From: Blumeriella jaapii
Lineage: Eukaryota > Ascomycota > Leotiomycetes > Helotiales > Drepanopezizaceae
DNA: 64,000 nt
Assembly: GCA_009599575.1 (NCBI GenBank)
Contig: VWND01000064.1
Coordinates: forward strand, 1,178,001 to 1,242,000
Direction of reading: 5' to 3'
Shown here: positions 11,390-23,840 of the stretch, piece by piece
Position numbering within the stretch: the stretch's first letter is position 1
Layout: each line of letters opens with the position of its first letter
Translations under genes and position numbers: made by a program
Notes under the pieces: model-generated
Seen by the model: only the letters and a program-made list of their open reading frames with translations
Databases searched by the model: none
Told to the model about the DNA's origin: nothing

Positions 11390-12089
11390 GTTGGCGACGA
11401 CGGGCTGCACATCAGAGGGACGCCATGAATGCTGCGATGCGTGCCTGACAAGGGCAGAAGAGAAGGTGGCGAGGTGGCGAGGTGGCAATATGGCGATATG
11501 GGTGGGGATCGAAAGAAGAGATGGTTGGTTGGTTGGTTGGTTGGTTGGGTGGTTGATTGATGGATGCGCAACGTTTGGTGTTCGGACGAGGAGGCAGTCA
11601 GATGCGGGCCTAAGCAAGTCAGTCAGTACAGTAGTACAGGACAGGACAGTAGGTAGATACAGTACAGAAGATGCGGTACCGCACAATACCATCACGATCT
11701 CTGGAAGAGGCATTGATCACTTGGTTACAGAACCAAGCATCTTATCATATCAGGATCATCGCTATGCAGATCAAGCTTACTGTACAGTCCTGTGCTGTAT
11801 GTACTGTACCTGGGTCCGTCCGCCATCGATCCATCTCCATCTCCATCTCCATCTCCACCCCCACCACTATCACATACTGGTCCTGTACTATTTATGTATA
11901 CTGTCCTGTCCTGTCCTGTCCTGTCTGTCCTGTACCAACAACACCGCTGTGCCGCGACCCAGTGCAGCTAAAAACCGCGACAGCTACCCTCACAACTACA
12001 GCTGCAACTACAATTGCAATTGCAACTGCAACTGCAACTGCAACTGCTTCTACATCTACAGCTGATCTTCCCGCCCCTTCTCGCCCCCC
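11390..12089. other. Divergent intergenic region rich in microsatellites
   Basis: The gap lies between the membrane-protein gene (-) and the AMPK beta gene (+). It holds several short tandem repeats: GGTT units at 11523-11553, CATCTC units at 11831-11858, CCTGT units at 11901-11932 and TGCAAC units at 12014-12047. GTAC-rich motifs also occur near 11625-11660 and 11780-11815. Confidence 0.7.
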
Positions 12090-13710
12090 ATGGGCAATTC
12101 ACCCTCCTCGCACGAGAAGACGAAGCTGCTGCTGCCGCCCTCAGCCTCGTCCTCGTCCGCGTCCACACCCCGCCATGACTCCCCCAAACCCGCGACGACG
12201 ACGACGACGACGACGACAACGACAACGACGCACCGCCGCGATCCCCGACATCTGATCCAGGCACAGCGAGCGTCCGCTGACCTGTCGACCGCGCACGCGC
12301 GTGGCACGACTCACATCGCACACCGAAAGCGCAACTCCGGGTCGCACGTCGGCCCACCCCCGCCGTCGAGCCAGAGCAACATCCACATCGACATCGACAA
12401 CAGCACCACCTCCTCCTCCGCCGCCACCACGCAGGCTCCTGCGAACCAAGCCAGCGAGCCCCAGATGGGCGCGCAGCAGTCCAGGCTCGATTCCCAGCCC
12501 GAGACGCGCGACGAGCCCACCCAGCCAGTCGATGTGCCGATACCTGCTCCCACCGCCGCCGACTCCTCTTCGGCGACTCGATCTTATTCCCAGTCCATAG
12601 ACCCGTTCGGGCCCCCTGCAGCACAAGACATGTCTTACCACCTCACTCGCCCGCCGCGCCTACCCCTCCCCATCGAGGAGGAGGTGCACACGCCGGGCTC
12701 GCCCATCATCGCCCCGACGGACATGGATGCGCCGGTACTGGATGTCGAGGCTCTAGACAGTACCACCCTCCGCCGGCGCTCGTCGGCCCTGAGCACGACC
12801 ACCGTCGACGAGGAAGATGCAGAGGAGCTACGGATCGATAAAAATAAGGCGACGGTCCCGACGACCTTTGAGTGGAGGACGACGGGAGCTGGCGAGAAGA
12901 TCTACGTCACCGGCACAATATTCCAATGGAACAAGAAATACCGCCTACACCCAGTGTGAGTAGCTCGAAAATTCTACAGGAGTCTGCTAACATCTTTAGG
13001 GACGGCCAACCCCATCTCGTGAGGGCCACGATCCATGTTCGGCCTGGAACCCACCACATCAGATTCATAGTCGATGGCGTGATGCAATGTTCCAAAGCAC
13101 TCCCGACCACCGTGGACTTTGGTAACAACCTGGTCAATTACATTGAAGTCAGTGCCGACGACATTCCTCTAGACGTTCCTACAGCCATACAGGCACCAGG
13201 TGCCCCGGTGGAAGGAGTGGAAGGTCTTCCCGATGCCCAGGCAAAGCTCACGCCGAAACCCGAGTCCGAGGTGAATGAGGAAGAAGGAGAAGACCCCAAG
13301 GCCCCAAGACCTCCAAAGACGAAGCCAGTCCTCCCACCAGAACGCTACTCCTCGCACATTCCACAATATCTCGTCGACCTGGACAAGGCGGAGGACTCAA
13401 CGGCTTACCAGTATGCAGCGGCCGCTATCGAGAAGCTCCCAACGCCTCCCAGCCTCCCAGGCTTTTTAGGAAAGCCAATCCTGAATGCGGCCACGCCCAT
13501 GAAAGACGACAACAGTGTTTTGACCATGCCAAACCACACGGTGCTGAACCATTTGGCCACCAGCAGTATCAAAAACAACGTACTGGCCGTCTCCGCTACC
13601 ACCAGATACAAGAGAAAGGTGAGAGAAAACCTGAATTCCCGAAGCGATGATGCTGAACAAGGTGTTAGTATGTTACCACGATCATGTACAAACCAACCGG
13701 AGAGGACTGA
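12090..13710 (+). CDS. GAL83: SNF1/AMPK complex beta subunit
   Basis: This is the scaffold and glycogen-binding subunit of the Snf1/AMP-activated kinase, the energy and carbon-source sensor. Three exons (12090-12955, 13000-13618, 13669-13710) give 508 residues. Residues 2-6 (GNSPS) form an N-myristoylation signal. A long low-complexity region (Ser, Thr, Pro; Thr run from a GAC/ACG repeat) follows. The CBM48 domain begins PTTFEWRTTGAGEKIYVTG and continues across intron 1 (HIRFIVDG, DFGNNLVNYIEV). The ASC domain spans PPERYSSHIPQYLVD to TTRYKRK-YVTTIMYKP and ends TGED, encoded by a last exon of 42 bases. The first intron is only 44 bp and contains TGCTAAC. The usual plant/animal N-terminus is replaced by the repeat-rich fungal extension. 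Confidence 0.92.
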
Positions 13711-14366
13711 AAAATTTGGACTCGGCATGTTTGCGCGAAACAGGGGCATGGGGAGGCACAGCTTGAGCCCGTGCGTGAGAGATCTCGACGTGGAATCGTA
13801 GGAGCAGATACGTTAATAATACTCCCGATCTCGAGAGACTGGTAGGACACGGGTCTCTGATGCAATGTGTGTCTACATGAAGCGACGTGATACGTCTCGG
13901 CTGCCGAAGCATATCTATCGAGCCAGCCACTACGAAATGAAAGCAGTTTCGAGGAACGCTAAAATCCTCTCGTTCAATGCTTTCTACCCAAATTGGGCGT
14001 TTCCTGGTAGTGCGCTCAGCTCTCCGTGACTACGTATTGGATGGCAGCAGCTGGTCAGTTTCAAAGCGGTACCTCAACATAGCAGACGAAAGGCATGGCA
14101 TATGGCATGGCGACTTCTTTTCCTTTATCGTATCCTCTTTCTGATTGGGGTTCTCGAATCTAAAACCACCTCGCTCGCTTGCCGCCAGTCCCCGAACGCC
14201 TTGCCAGCCAAAGAGCAACCCCAAACTGCTGCCGTGCTTCTTACCTAGTGAGCAAGCCAAGTGCCGCCGTTTCAAAATCCCGTGCTACCCTTTTACGCCT
14301 GCTGCCCAGCCAGCGCCAAATGTGATTGCAAGCCTCACTCAAAGATCGGGTTCGCTATTGGGTATT
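13711..14366. other. Convergent intergenic region
   Basis: The 656 bp lies between the AMPK beta stop and the BUR1 stop on the other strand. It should contain both 3' UTRs. No gene is recognised. Confidence 0.55.
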
Positions 14367-16266
14367 TCATCTGCGGTACACGTCCCTCTCCCTCTCCCGA
14401 TCTCTGTCCCTATCCATCGTCGTCGGCATGGGATCTCGTTCTCTCACGCCACGATCTCTATCTCGTTCTCGGCCTGGGCTCCGACTACGGCTGCGTGTTC
14501 GTCCGCTGCGACTATGCTCATCATAGTCGACCCTGTTGTCTTCGCGGACGCGATCGTGCCGTCTGTCGTCAGGTCTCCGGTCCCTGGGCCTATCATCTCT
14601 CGGTTGGCGGTCGTCTCGTCGTGCTTCCTCGGCCCTGTAGCTTGGAATGTAGGTATCAACGTTTGGTGCGCCGTTTCTGCTTCGAGGTGGGCGTTCGATA
14701 TCACGGGATCTGGATCTATAGCCATCGGAACGCTCGGTATCTCTGCCTCCGTCATATCTGTAATCGCCTGCGGGGGGTGGTCGGGGGGGTAGTCTGGTAT
14801 CTGGACGTTCCCTGTCATCTCGAGGTCTTGACCATGCCGGCCTGCGCTCTTCTTGTGGCGGTGGAGGTGGAGCACCGTTGCGAGAGTATCCCCCTGGCAT
14901 GGGAGGATGACGGCTGCCATTGTGATGACGGTGTCCATTGTGAGAGTCCACGTTGCCGTATTGTCCATTGTGGCCTCCTTCGCCTCCCCACCCACCTGCT
15001 GCAGGACCCATACCTACTGTACCACCCTTAGGTGCTGGGGGTGGAGCGGCTTTTTGGCTGCGGAACTTTCTTCGATCCAACTCATGAGAGTCCTCAAATG
15101 TTGGTAGATCACCCGGCTGGGCGGGGAGAGGTGGGTTGCGGAAGTAGGGGTGCTTCAAGGCATCGATAGCATTGGTCCTCTTCTTCCAGTCGAGCCTCAA
15201 TAGTTCATTCAACAAGGAAATCGCCCCAGATCCAAAACTATTGTTTGTTAGATAGCACAAGTCAAGACTCGTCCTGTTTACTTACGCTCGGAAGCGCTGT
15301 GCCAGAGTCGAGGCGTGTGGTGCAAAATGCAGGCCTTCAGCCCCTGGTAAAGATCGGAATTCCGGCATGTTTTCCTCCGTAGGAGTTCCCATCAAATCGA
15401 AAATGATCTTGAGTTGGTTGGCATCACTATCTCCAGATAGGATGGGTTTGCCGATAAGCATTTCTCCAAAGACACAACTGAATGGTGTTAGCGTCGTCAT
15501 TCTCTGGAGAAAAGGGCAAAACGTACCCAACTCCCCATAAATCGATCGCAGTGGTGTACTTTCGCAAATGCAGCAACAGCTCCGGAGGTCTGTACCACCG
15601 AGTAACTACGAGAGTCGTATAATCCCGGTGCGCTACACCACCGCCCTGACCAGCGACAGGTACTGCCTCATCGTAGTGGCGTGCTAATCCGAAATCCGCG
15701 ATTTGGAGAACGCCACGGTTGTTGATCAACAAATTCGCAGCCTTCATATCTCGGTGTAATATTCTCTCATTGTGAAGATATCGTACCCCTTCCAATAACT
15801 GCAGCATGTAGCACTTGATATGCGATTCCTGCAACTTGACCTTGGGGTTTTCGAGAAGGCCTGAAAGATCGTGGTCCATGTACGGCATTACCATGTACAT
15901 CACTGCTCGTTTCCTCTTATCAGCCGGCTTGTTGTGTTGCTCGACGGCCATTTCTTCTAGCTTGAGGATATTTGGATGGGAAAGTAACTTGAGAAGCTTG
16001 ATCTCTCGAAGGGCGGTGATCGGAAATCCATCCTTCTCGTTGTGCATCAGGATCTTCTTCAAAGCGACGACCGAGCCAGATTTCTTCGACCTTGCGCGCA
16101 GGACCTCTCCAAACGTGCCCTCTCCCAGTTTGCCCAATACCTCATACTCAGGAAACTTCGAACAGCCCACGAACGATCTAGGGTCTCGCAGGTGCTGCTG
16201 CGCGAAGGCTGTTGAGGAGATGCCGTTGGTTGGGGGGCTGGCGGCGGGGAGCGGCGGCGTCGACAT
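14367..16266 (-). CDS. bur1: Cyclin-dependent kinase Bur1 (CDK9-like)
   Basis: This is the nuclear serine/threonine kinase of the BUR complex, which phosphorylates the RNA polymerase II CTD and elongation factors. Three exons (16266-15527, 15477-15286, 15237-14367) give 600 residues. Kinase motifs are visible in order: glycine loop [16 protein letters not shown], the [11 protein letters not shown] helix in the PSTAIRE position, catalytic [18 protein letters not shown], the T-loop with [15 protein letters not shown], and DLWGVGCVFGEM across intron 1. After the kinase domain (about residue 380) comes a long tail rich in Arg, Asp, Ser and Pro ([14 protein letters not shown]), typical of fungal Bur1. 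Start and stop agree with the family. The kinase end [18 protein letters not shown] is intact. Confidence 0.93.
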
Positions 16267-16889
16267 ATTGCAATCCAGCTATATTGATCTGGATGGAAGG
16301 AATGCGTGTGAGTTGAGTCGAGTCGTTGTCGGCAGACCAAGGTGTTTATGCGCTCGATGGCGACGTGCAAACGGCGCGCTTGTGCATAGACCGAGGAGGA
16401 GGGTTGGGTTCTCTTGGGTATCGACGATGCAAGAAGAGAGAAGAGGAAGAAGCTTCAGTCGTGATTTTCGGAAAGGATGGTGGCCAGCATTGCGCTCAGA
16501 TTGTGGTGTATCCGCGATGGAGGATTGACAATCATCAGAAACAATGGAATCGAGAAGTATGTAGAGGTACAGTAAGTAGGTCGTTACCGTAGATAAGGTC
16601 TGTCTGTGACTGAAGGTGAATGAGCATTATTTTGCTGTAATTAATCTGGTACTTTACCTCGGCCAAGTATTACCGTAAAGTGCCGTAAGGTGCAGATAAG
16701 AACTCGGGTCCTGACTAGCACTGCGACGGATGTACCAAATCTCAACCTCCTTCTACCGCAATCCAAACTTCACGGTGGCCCCTCACGATCCTAATCAACT
16801 CAATTGAAGCTTGAAGGCCGTAATAAAGCGCAAGTGCCCTTCTGATTCTTCCCTCTCTTCTATCCAAATCTGATTTGTCTTACAGACAC
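16267..16889. promoter_or_regulatory. Divergent promoter region, BUR1 and small complex I gene
   Basis: This 623-bp gap has outward-facing genes on both sides. It includes GTAGGTACAGTAAGTAGG-like and ACCGTAAAGTG-like short repeats near 16560-16700. No defined element is claimed. Confidence 0.45.
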
Positions 16890-17212
16890 ATGGCTGGCGC
16901 CCGCAAACACCCCGTCCAAGTGCCTCCAGCGAGGCCGCTTTACAGATTCGCTGCGGTAAGATCCTCATTCGCCTGCGTCGAACGTCTCTTTTGTAATGCT
17001 GATATATTCACGTTCAGGTATCCCTCGGAGCGAGTATGTGGTTTTTCGTAAGTCCCCGGCGGTCCGCTCGATTGCTAGCTACTGATAACATAACAGTTGA
17101 TGTACCGCGCGAAGAAAGATGGTATCCCCTCCTGCCGTCCTCCGCCACTGATTCTTCTGACGAACAAACAGGACCCGCGCTACTGGGCTGGAAACACCCG
17201 TGGGACCATTGA
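16890..17212 (+). CDS. 53-residue inner-membrane protein, probable complex I 6.6-kDa/NDUFB2-like subunit
   Basis: This is a very small gene in four exons: 16890-16955, 17018-17047, 17097-17121 and 17172-17212. All introns are GT-AG and the joined length is exactly 54 codons. The product is MAGARKHPVQVPPARPLY followed by one membrane segment (VSLGASMWFFLMY), a basic stop-transfer RAKKDG, and the C-terminal PALLGWKHPWDH. The architecture (short matrix-side tail, one helix, WKHPW end) matches what I recall of the fungal small accessory subunits of NADH:ubiquinone oxidoreductase related to NDUFB2/AGGG. That assignment is from memory and moderate. The exon structure is well supported because every join keeps a conserved-looking frame. 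Automated ORF calling would miss it. Confidence 0.7.
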
Positions 17213-17409
17213 GGAACTGACCGTGGAAGAGGGGTGAAGACCGATGCAGTTATGGATGGACTGACAAGGCCACGACTGGCTCAAATCGAGGGGGGGAACT
17301 TTCGATTTTTGAGGCGGACGATGCACTGTACATATGGTATGGATCAAAGATGGTTGGAGCAATGAAGTGGAATTCCAAGACACGGCCTGGTGTTTGTCTA
17401 AGTGCTGTT

Positions 17410-18660
17410 TTACGCAGAGCTGGGCTTTTCGAACAAGTAGTGACTGACCCCCCAGGTATCTCCCCCTTCATACGCAAAGAGCTCTGCACACGCCATGTAG
17501 AAGATCTGCCACCGGTAGTACCACATGGCAGTGTTCTTCTCTCCATACGTCTCGGCTAGGTGTGGCCAGATTTGTTTCTTATTGGCCGTCATTGTCGAAA
17601 GCCAGTCCTGGTATCACAAATTAGATCTTCAGTTCAAGAGCAAACGAACAGATATTCATACCTCGCAGGTCTTGGCATAATGCTTGCCTGATACCCACCA
17701 TTGAGTTTCCAGCTTCAGGTGCTTTTGGAAGAAATGAAAGAGGTCGGCAGAAGGCATCGTTCCTCCGGAGAAGAAGTGGGTGCTCATCCAGCCTTCCTCA
17801 AAGTCGTAAGGGGTAGTCTTGTGGGCGAAGATGTGAATGAATAACTTCCCCGATGGCTTCAGAGCCCTCGAAACTTTAGCCATAAGAAGTTCGTAGTTCT
17901 TCATGTGCTCAAAGAGCTAGCTTTGGTCAGAACAATGGAACAGCATCGATGACATGTGCTACTTACCTCGATCGAAACAACCCGATCGAAGGTCTCCTTT
18001 TCAAACTCATACTCAACGACGTCGCCAGTGATGACCGTCAAGTTTGTGAGGCCCTTCTCCTTTGCCTTGGAGTCGATGTAGATCTTCTGGGTTCTTGAAT
18101 TCGAGAAAGCCATGATCTTTGATTTTGGGAAGACTTCCGCAAAATACAAAGCACCAGACCCCCATCCACACCTGCAAAAACATTAGCACTCATCCATCCT
18201 TACCCTGATATTGCTCAGCGGCACTCGCCCAAGATCCAGAATACTCATCCCATCCTCCAACTGCGCCTTCGTGACATACGTCTCCAACATAGCAATCTCG
18301 GCCTGCGCCAGCGTCTCGCCGCCTTTTGGGTACAAGCAACAGGAATACTTCATCCTAGGACCCAGACACGCAGCCAGAACCCCAGTACCGACTTCATAGT
18401 GCTGTTCGTTGGCAGCCGCTGTCTCGATGGCAATTGGTCTGCTGCGGAGGAGCTTTACATAGCTCATCTTACGCTCGTACGCTTCCTCGAGAGAGGTGGT
18501 TTGGATGAGCCTGATGCGCTCGGCCAGCTGGCGCCGGATTCCTACACGAATGATGGCATTGGGCAGGTAGCCGCCGTCGATTAAGGTATCGAGAACTGAG
18601 TCTGGAGGCTGTTAGGGAGCGAGTTGCAAGCGATGATCGAGGTGAGCTACCGTAGTTCAT
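17410..18660 (-). CDS. SAM-dependent methyltransferase, cyclopropane-fatty-acid-synthase family
   Basis: The protein belongs to the CFA synthase / mycolic acid cyclase-like methyltransferase family; the substrate cannot be told from sequence. Five exons (18660-18651, 18601-18229, 18171-17967, 17916-17662, 17607-17410) give 346 residues, with only ten bases in exon 1. The family-specific MKYSCCLYPKG block precedes the SAM-binding motif ILDLGCGWGS, which is split by intron 2. Motifs NSRTQK, DRVVSIELFEHMKNY, LFIHIFAHK, FFSGGTMPS and the final AYEGGDTWGVSHYLFEK follow the family. Intron 2 (18228-18172) has a GC rather than GT donor (GG|GCGAGT), the only choice that rebuilds the SAM motif. It is convergent with the gene at 16890, and the CFA genes' usual N-terminal helical domain is present but short. 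Confidence 0.88.
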
Positions 18661-19025
18661 TGTTGCGATGTATAATATTTGTTGACGTCACGATTGTCCG
18701 GACCAATTGGAGGGTACAAGTTTGGTTGAACCGTCTAAAAGATGGGATGGCATAGGCTCGAAGGTCAGCATGGATTCGGAGAGTGGAATCACGGCGCGGC
18801 GCGGCGCATCATCTCAAAGTGCGATCTGGTCAACCGTACAGTAGGTATGTACTACATGCTGCAGTACTAACTACGTTCTTTAACGTTGGAAAGGGCAGCC
18901 TGGGAATGCTACCTAGTGCTTTTTCATCATTGCATTAATAGAAATCTCGCAGCTGCGTGTTGAGAGACTTGCTACTAATTGTATACAGAGCGAGAAACCG
19001 CTTTTTTTGCTTTTACACTATTCAT
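18661..19025. other. Intergenic spacer
   Basis: The 365 bp upstream of the methyltransferase and downstream of the P5B ATPase contains ACAGTAGGTATGTACTACATGC-type GTAC-rich sequence near 18838-18862. No gene is seen. Confidence 0.5.
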
Positions 19026-22000
19026 TCACCGATTTGCGCGCATTTCTTCAAGCACGATCTTGTACTGCTTGCGCGTCTTGGGCGTTCCCGAAACAAATGT
19101 CTTGAATGTCCCCAAGTACTTTGCCAGTCTGGGAAACAGGTAGTTCTCGGTGGTCCATGCCAACGATATATACCCCATACCGAGGATCAAGATAAAAGTC
19201 TTGAAGTCCCAACTCATCTTCGTCAATTGCATGAATCGTGCCACACCTTTGGAAGGATCAAAGAGCAAATACAGGGAGAAGAGCAAAGCAACAACAACAG
19301 TGACAACGAAGGGCACTTATATCTATCAGTAAAGCGCCTCATGTGTTGTAGGTACAGGTGCTTACAGTTATTCGACATGGGTTGACGGAACGGAGGTCCA
19401 ACGCTCATCACGATCGCCGAGAGAATGTACTCAAAGCAAGAGATGAGGAAAAGAGTCGTGTTCTCCGAATTTTCCACGTTCGACTTTTCTCGATTGAGAT
19501 GCGGGGGAACGTACCTGTTACGCATCAGAAAACTGCTCGAAGTACAGGGAATATCGAAGACTGACCAAGGTTGTTTGCGGACCGCGGAAAACCCAACAGC
19601 TTGGATCAGAATGCATATGGCAATCTGGCCAAGCAGTGGGGTCAACACTTTACGAGATACTAGATTTGCTGTTGGTCGCTTCTGAGAGAGCACCGGGAAT
19701 GGTCCAGTCCAGCCCACTATTCGAATTCAATATCAGAAGAGCATTTCAGGCCGAGGAGACTTACTGAATATAGCGATGGGGAGTATCAATAGGAGATCAA
19801 TGAATAGAAACTATGTCTCATTTAGTGATTACCCCAAAAGATTTAAGGCGAACTTACTTGAAAATCTCCGAGGTTTGATGCAAAGGCATAGAGAAAGCTG
19901 ACCGAGGTGAACTGAATGGCCGAGTAAAGGCTCATGTACTTGAAGCAGCTGAAACTGGTCACCAACGCAGCTCGACCCTCCCTAGAAATAGTAATTGAGC
20001 AAAGTACGATCATGGAGATGCAAGAAGGATCTTTACCGTATGACTTCTGGAACACAGGTGATGTCGAAAACACGACTCGTAAAAGGAGCCGCCACTGACG
20101 CCTCAGCCTCAGAGAGTGATATGCCGACATCAGCTGCTGTGAGGGCCCCGCAATCATTTGCCCCATCACCACAAAATCCACAGCAATAGTCAATGCTCTG
20201 AAGCTTTTCGACAAGCTCGTGTTTTTCATCAGGCGACATTCTGGCGAAGACCTGGCCGCATACAAGCATCTACACACGGTTAGTACGTTCGATGTTTTCG
20301 AGTGGTAGGAGAAAAACCCTTTGCAGAACATCTGGTGGTGCGAAGTCAACTATCCATCGGAACACATCTCCGCTTACTGCTAGAGAATAGTTACGAAGAT
20401 TAGATATATCGTAAGGAAGAGACGCGTCTCCTTCGACAGGTGGTGGCAGCGGCTGCGATTGTCAGCAAAAAGTAGTTTAGAAGTCTGAGAAGAATTACGA
20501 TGAGTGTGTTCTCGTCCAAAGTGAAAATGTTGTTGTCGATACTCTCCCACTTCAAACGGGCTTTGGGATCCTGAAAGTCTCCTTGGTATGGCAGTCAGAT
20601 ATTGCGCTCCCAAGAAACATAGCGCTTTCATACCTTCAACGAAATGTGGCACAAAACAGTGCGCAGTCTTAGCAATCAAATTGCATTCTCGTGCAACGCT
20701 GATGGCTGTCAAAATGTTATCTCCGGTACACATGACCGTTCTGATTCCAGCTTCGGTGAGCTCATCAAGAACACCTCCTGTACTTTCTTTCAGTTTGTTC
20801 TCGAATATAATGAACCCAATGAATTCGAGGCCAGATTCCGCTTCATCTCGTTTCATCTTCTGTACCTTCACCCAGTTGAGCTTTTTTATGTGTCGAGTGG
20901 CAACGGCAATAACACGAAAACCTCGATGAGTATAATATGCAAGAAGATCCTCGTAGTCACTGGGGACTGTTGTTTGAAAGTGAGCAAAATCGTATCAAAT
21001 TTTTAATGAAGAGGGTACTCACTGCTTTCGGGATTGCAAATATCTTTCATGCATTCCGGGGCTCCCTTGACGTAGATGTCGCAACCAGGATTCCCAAATT
21101 TTCGGACAATGACACTCGCCCGTCGGAGCTGCGAGACAAATTCGAACGCCTTCAAGATACCGAGTTCTGTTGGAGTTCGCTGGAGGCAAATAAGTACAGG
21201 TTTTGTAAAGAAATGCAAATAGGAGGTGCTTGAACTTACACCGGAATTTTGCGGATTATCATTGTCGTCTATATCGTACTCCATTCCAGGAGCTGGTCTT
21301 GCAATAGACGGGGCTAAGCCGCCCTGTTCCTCTTCGTCAACATCACCGTTGTTCTGCTCGCCCTCCTCGAAAGACCATCCTGTGAATTGGAACATTTTCA
21401 GGTCAAGAGGATCTCCAACAAGCTCGCCGTCTACGACTCGTAAGGAGTGGCAAGTGGCCATTGTGTAAAGTGCGGCTTTACGAGAATCGTACTCAACAGT
21501 GGGATCTCTCTCATAGGCTGCGCCGGGAAGTAAAGATAATGCATCCGACAGCATATCGCTGAATCTGTTGTCAGGGCGTTGTACTACCCGAATTCCAAGG
21601 ACATCTAGGCCATCCTCTGTGAGGGTTCCTGTTTTGTCGAAACACACAATGTCGAGTTTGCCACCAACATTGACTCTCTGAGGACTGATACAGAAAATTT
21701 GCTTCTTCCTTAAGCGAGAAAGAGCAAAATTCGTTCCGATGGTCAAAGTAGCTGGAAGAGCTGGTGGTACAACGATCGTGATCAGATCCAGCGCTCTGAC
21801 GACGATCAAGTGCCACGCCAACTTGAGGTGAACAAAGTTGACGAAAGAGGCTACGAAACCTATCATTGCGATTCCACCCATGACGGAGATGTAGCGGAAC
21901 GAGTCTCTGTAGAAACTGAAACTGGAAGGCTTGGGAAACAGCATTGATCGGACTAGTGCCCCTTTTGTTGTGCTGAATCCGGTGCGAACAGTCATAGCCA

Positions 22001-23840
22001 GTCCCACAGCTTCTTCATCTTTATCGTCTTGAGGCCGTCTGGCACGAATGATCTTCGTTCCACAAAAAAGGAAGTGCCTTGCAAGCTCTGGAGCAATTGA
22101 GGTAGCGGCTAAGTTGAGAGCCGCCAAGCTCTCATCACTTGCTGGGACTTTTGAAACCGGAACAGATTCGCCTGTAGGAATAAGATTCGGTCATTTCACT
22201 GGGTTTTTGCAACTTACCGGTCAGCATGCTCTCATTCACTATGCAGTCACCAGCAAGGAGAATACTATCACAAGGAAATTGTGTCAAAGCGGGATCTGTG
22301 ATTTCATAGACATCGCCAGGAACAAGTTCACGAGACGGTACATATCGCCCTAGTGATGTCAGAAAACGAGAAATAGATGCCAGATGTTTAACTTACAGAA
22401 ACCGTTCCGCAGCACACGAATGTCACATTCGAACTTGGAAATCTCTCTGAGCCGTTTCATCGTCTGCGTATAGTTCATCAGCATCGTAATGTCTCAAGGG
22501 GTGACGGAACTGACCGAGCGTGTTTCGATGAGTGTCGTTGTTATGCTCACAACAGATATGGCAAAAAATGCAGGCAGCATAGTAGTAGTACTCATCAATA
22601 GACCATAGGAGTAAACTAGCAATCTGGAAGACATAGAAAGGGTGGAAAGCCTGCTTAGATCAGCCGATGCCCTGACGGTGGCTAAGTGATGCGTACTTCA
22701 TCCATTAACAATTGAGGTATTGTCTTTTGTTTGATCTCAATGATGTTCTTTCCGAAAACAAGCTCACGGCTCTCCTTCTCGTCACCATCGATACCAGCCC
22801 GGATGGACTTGACATCGACCCAGGTTGGATCTTTCCAGCTATTGCAAAGCATGAACTTGTCTTTGACGGGATTGAACGAAAACCGCATATATCTGTAGTC
22901 GAGCATACGGAGGTCGTCAATAATAGGGTCATCATCCTCATCATAAGATAGAACAAATTTGCTTTGAGAAGCACCGAATATTGTCGAAAGCGGCCTGCCA
23001 TATTCCTTGGACTCAACATCCTGGACCTCGAATTCACCCCATTGATTCTACGTCCATCAGCATGGTTCATGATATTCCCTGTAGTGATGATTTCGCCAAA
23101 TCATTTCCTCCTGCGTGGAATGGACTGTTACTTATAAACGATATTCCCGCCCAAATACTTACTTCAATGACAACCCAAGTACAGTCACGCAGTGGACTTT
23201 GCGAGCCAACCAAACGTACTTGCCAGCGGGGAAGCCAACGCAGGAGAAGATATCCGAGTCCGAATGTAAGGACAATAATAGTGGCGTATATGGCGAACCC
23301 AATGGTTGATGTTCGGAAACCGGCCACAACAATCGTGAAATCATCCGTCACAATGTAGATCTTCTGGCTTATCCGTTGCCCACGCCCCAGACCACTCCCG
23401 TTTGTCTTTACGCTGTCGCTCCTCAGCAACCGGTCGTGCACAGAGGATTCTGAACGTGCTCTCGACGAAGACCTTCTCCGGCTGTGGGGTTCGTCTGCTT
23501 CCAGGTCGGTAGAATCGTCCTCCACAAATTGCAGCTCTAGTTCGTCGTCTACGATCGCGCTTTCGTCCGACGGGGCCAGAGGCTCATCCCCGTCCTGGTA
23601 ATAGGTGAAGCTTGCCGTCGAGTCTGCGCGGGCTCGGCGATGGGCGAAAGAAGAGACGCTGGTTGGAACACTCTCGCCCATGGGACCTGCAAACATCTCA
23701 TCCTGGGCCATTTCTACCTCGTCCATGAAGCTCGTGGTGGAGAAGTTCGAGCCCCTCCTGTAGATTGTCCCACGCCCGTTGCCGTTCACGGCACGATTCG
23801 CCTGAGAGCTGCTCCTCCGGCGGCCATGGTGGATGTCCAT
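19026..23840 (-). CDS. YPK9: P5B-type cation/polyamine-transporting ATPase (Ypk9/ATP13A2 type), with one frame break
   Basis: This is a vacuolar/endolysosomal P-type ATPase; animal P5B relatives export polyamines from lysosomes, and yeast Ypk9 protects against metals. Sixteen exons can be joined (first 23840-23163, last 19315-19026), giving 1331 residues. Visible in order are a Ser/Arg-rich cytosolic N-terminus; hydrophobic [15 protein letters not shown] and the P5 N-domain; the A-domain loop [10 protein letters not shown]; the P5B-defining membrane motif [11 protein letters not shown]; phosphorylation site [33 protein letters not shown]; and five or more C-terminal membrane helices. The exon at 22650-22515 reads correctly only if one A of the six at 22563-22568 is dropped (joining YYYYAACIF to [10 protein letters not shown]). 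This is likely a homopolymer sequencing error. The start was chosen at [10 protein letters not shown]; an upstream in-frame Met is possible. It is divergent from NAP1. Confidence 0.9.
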
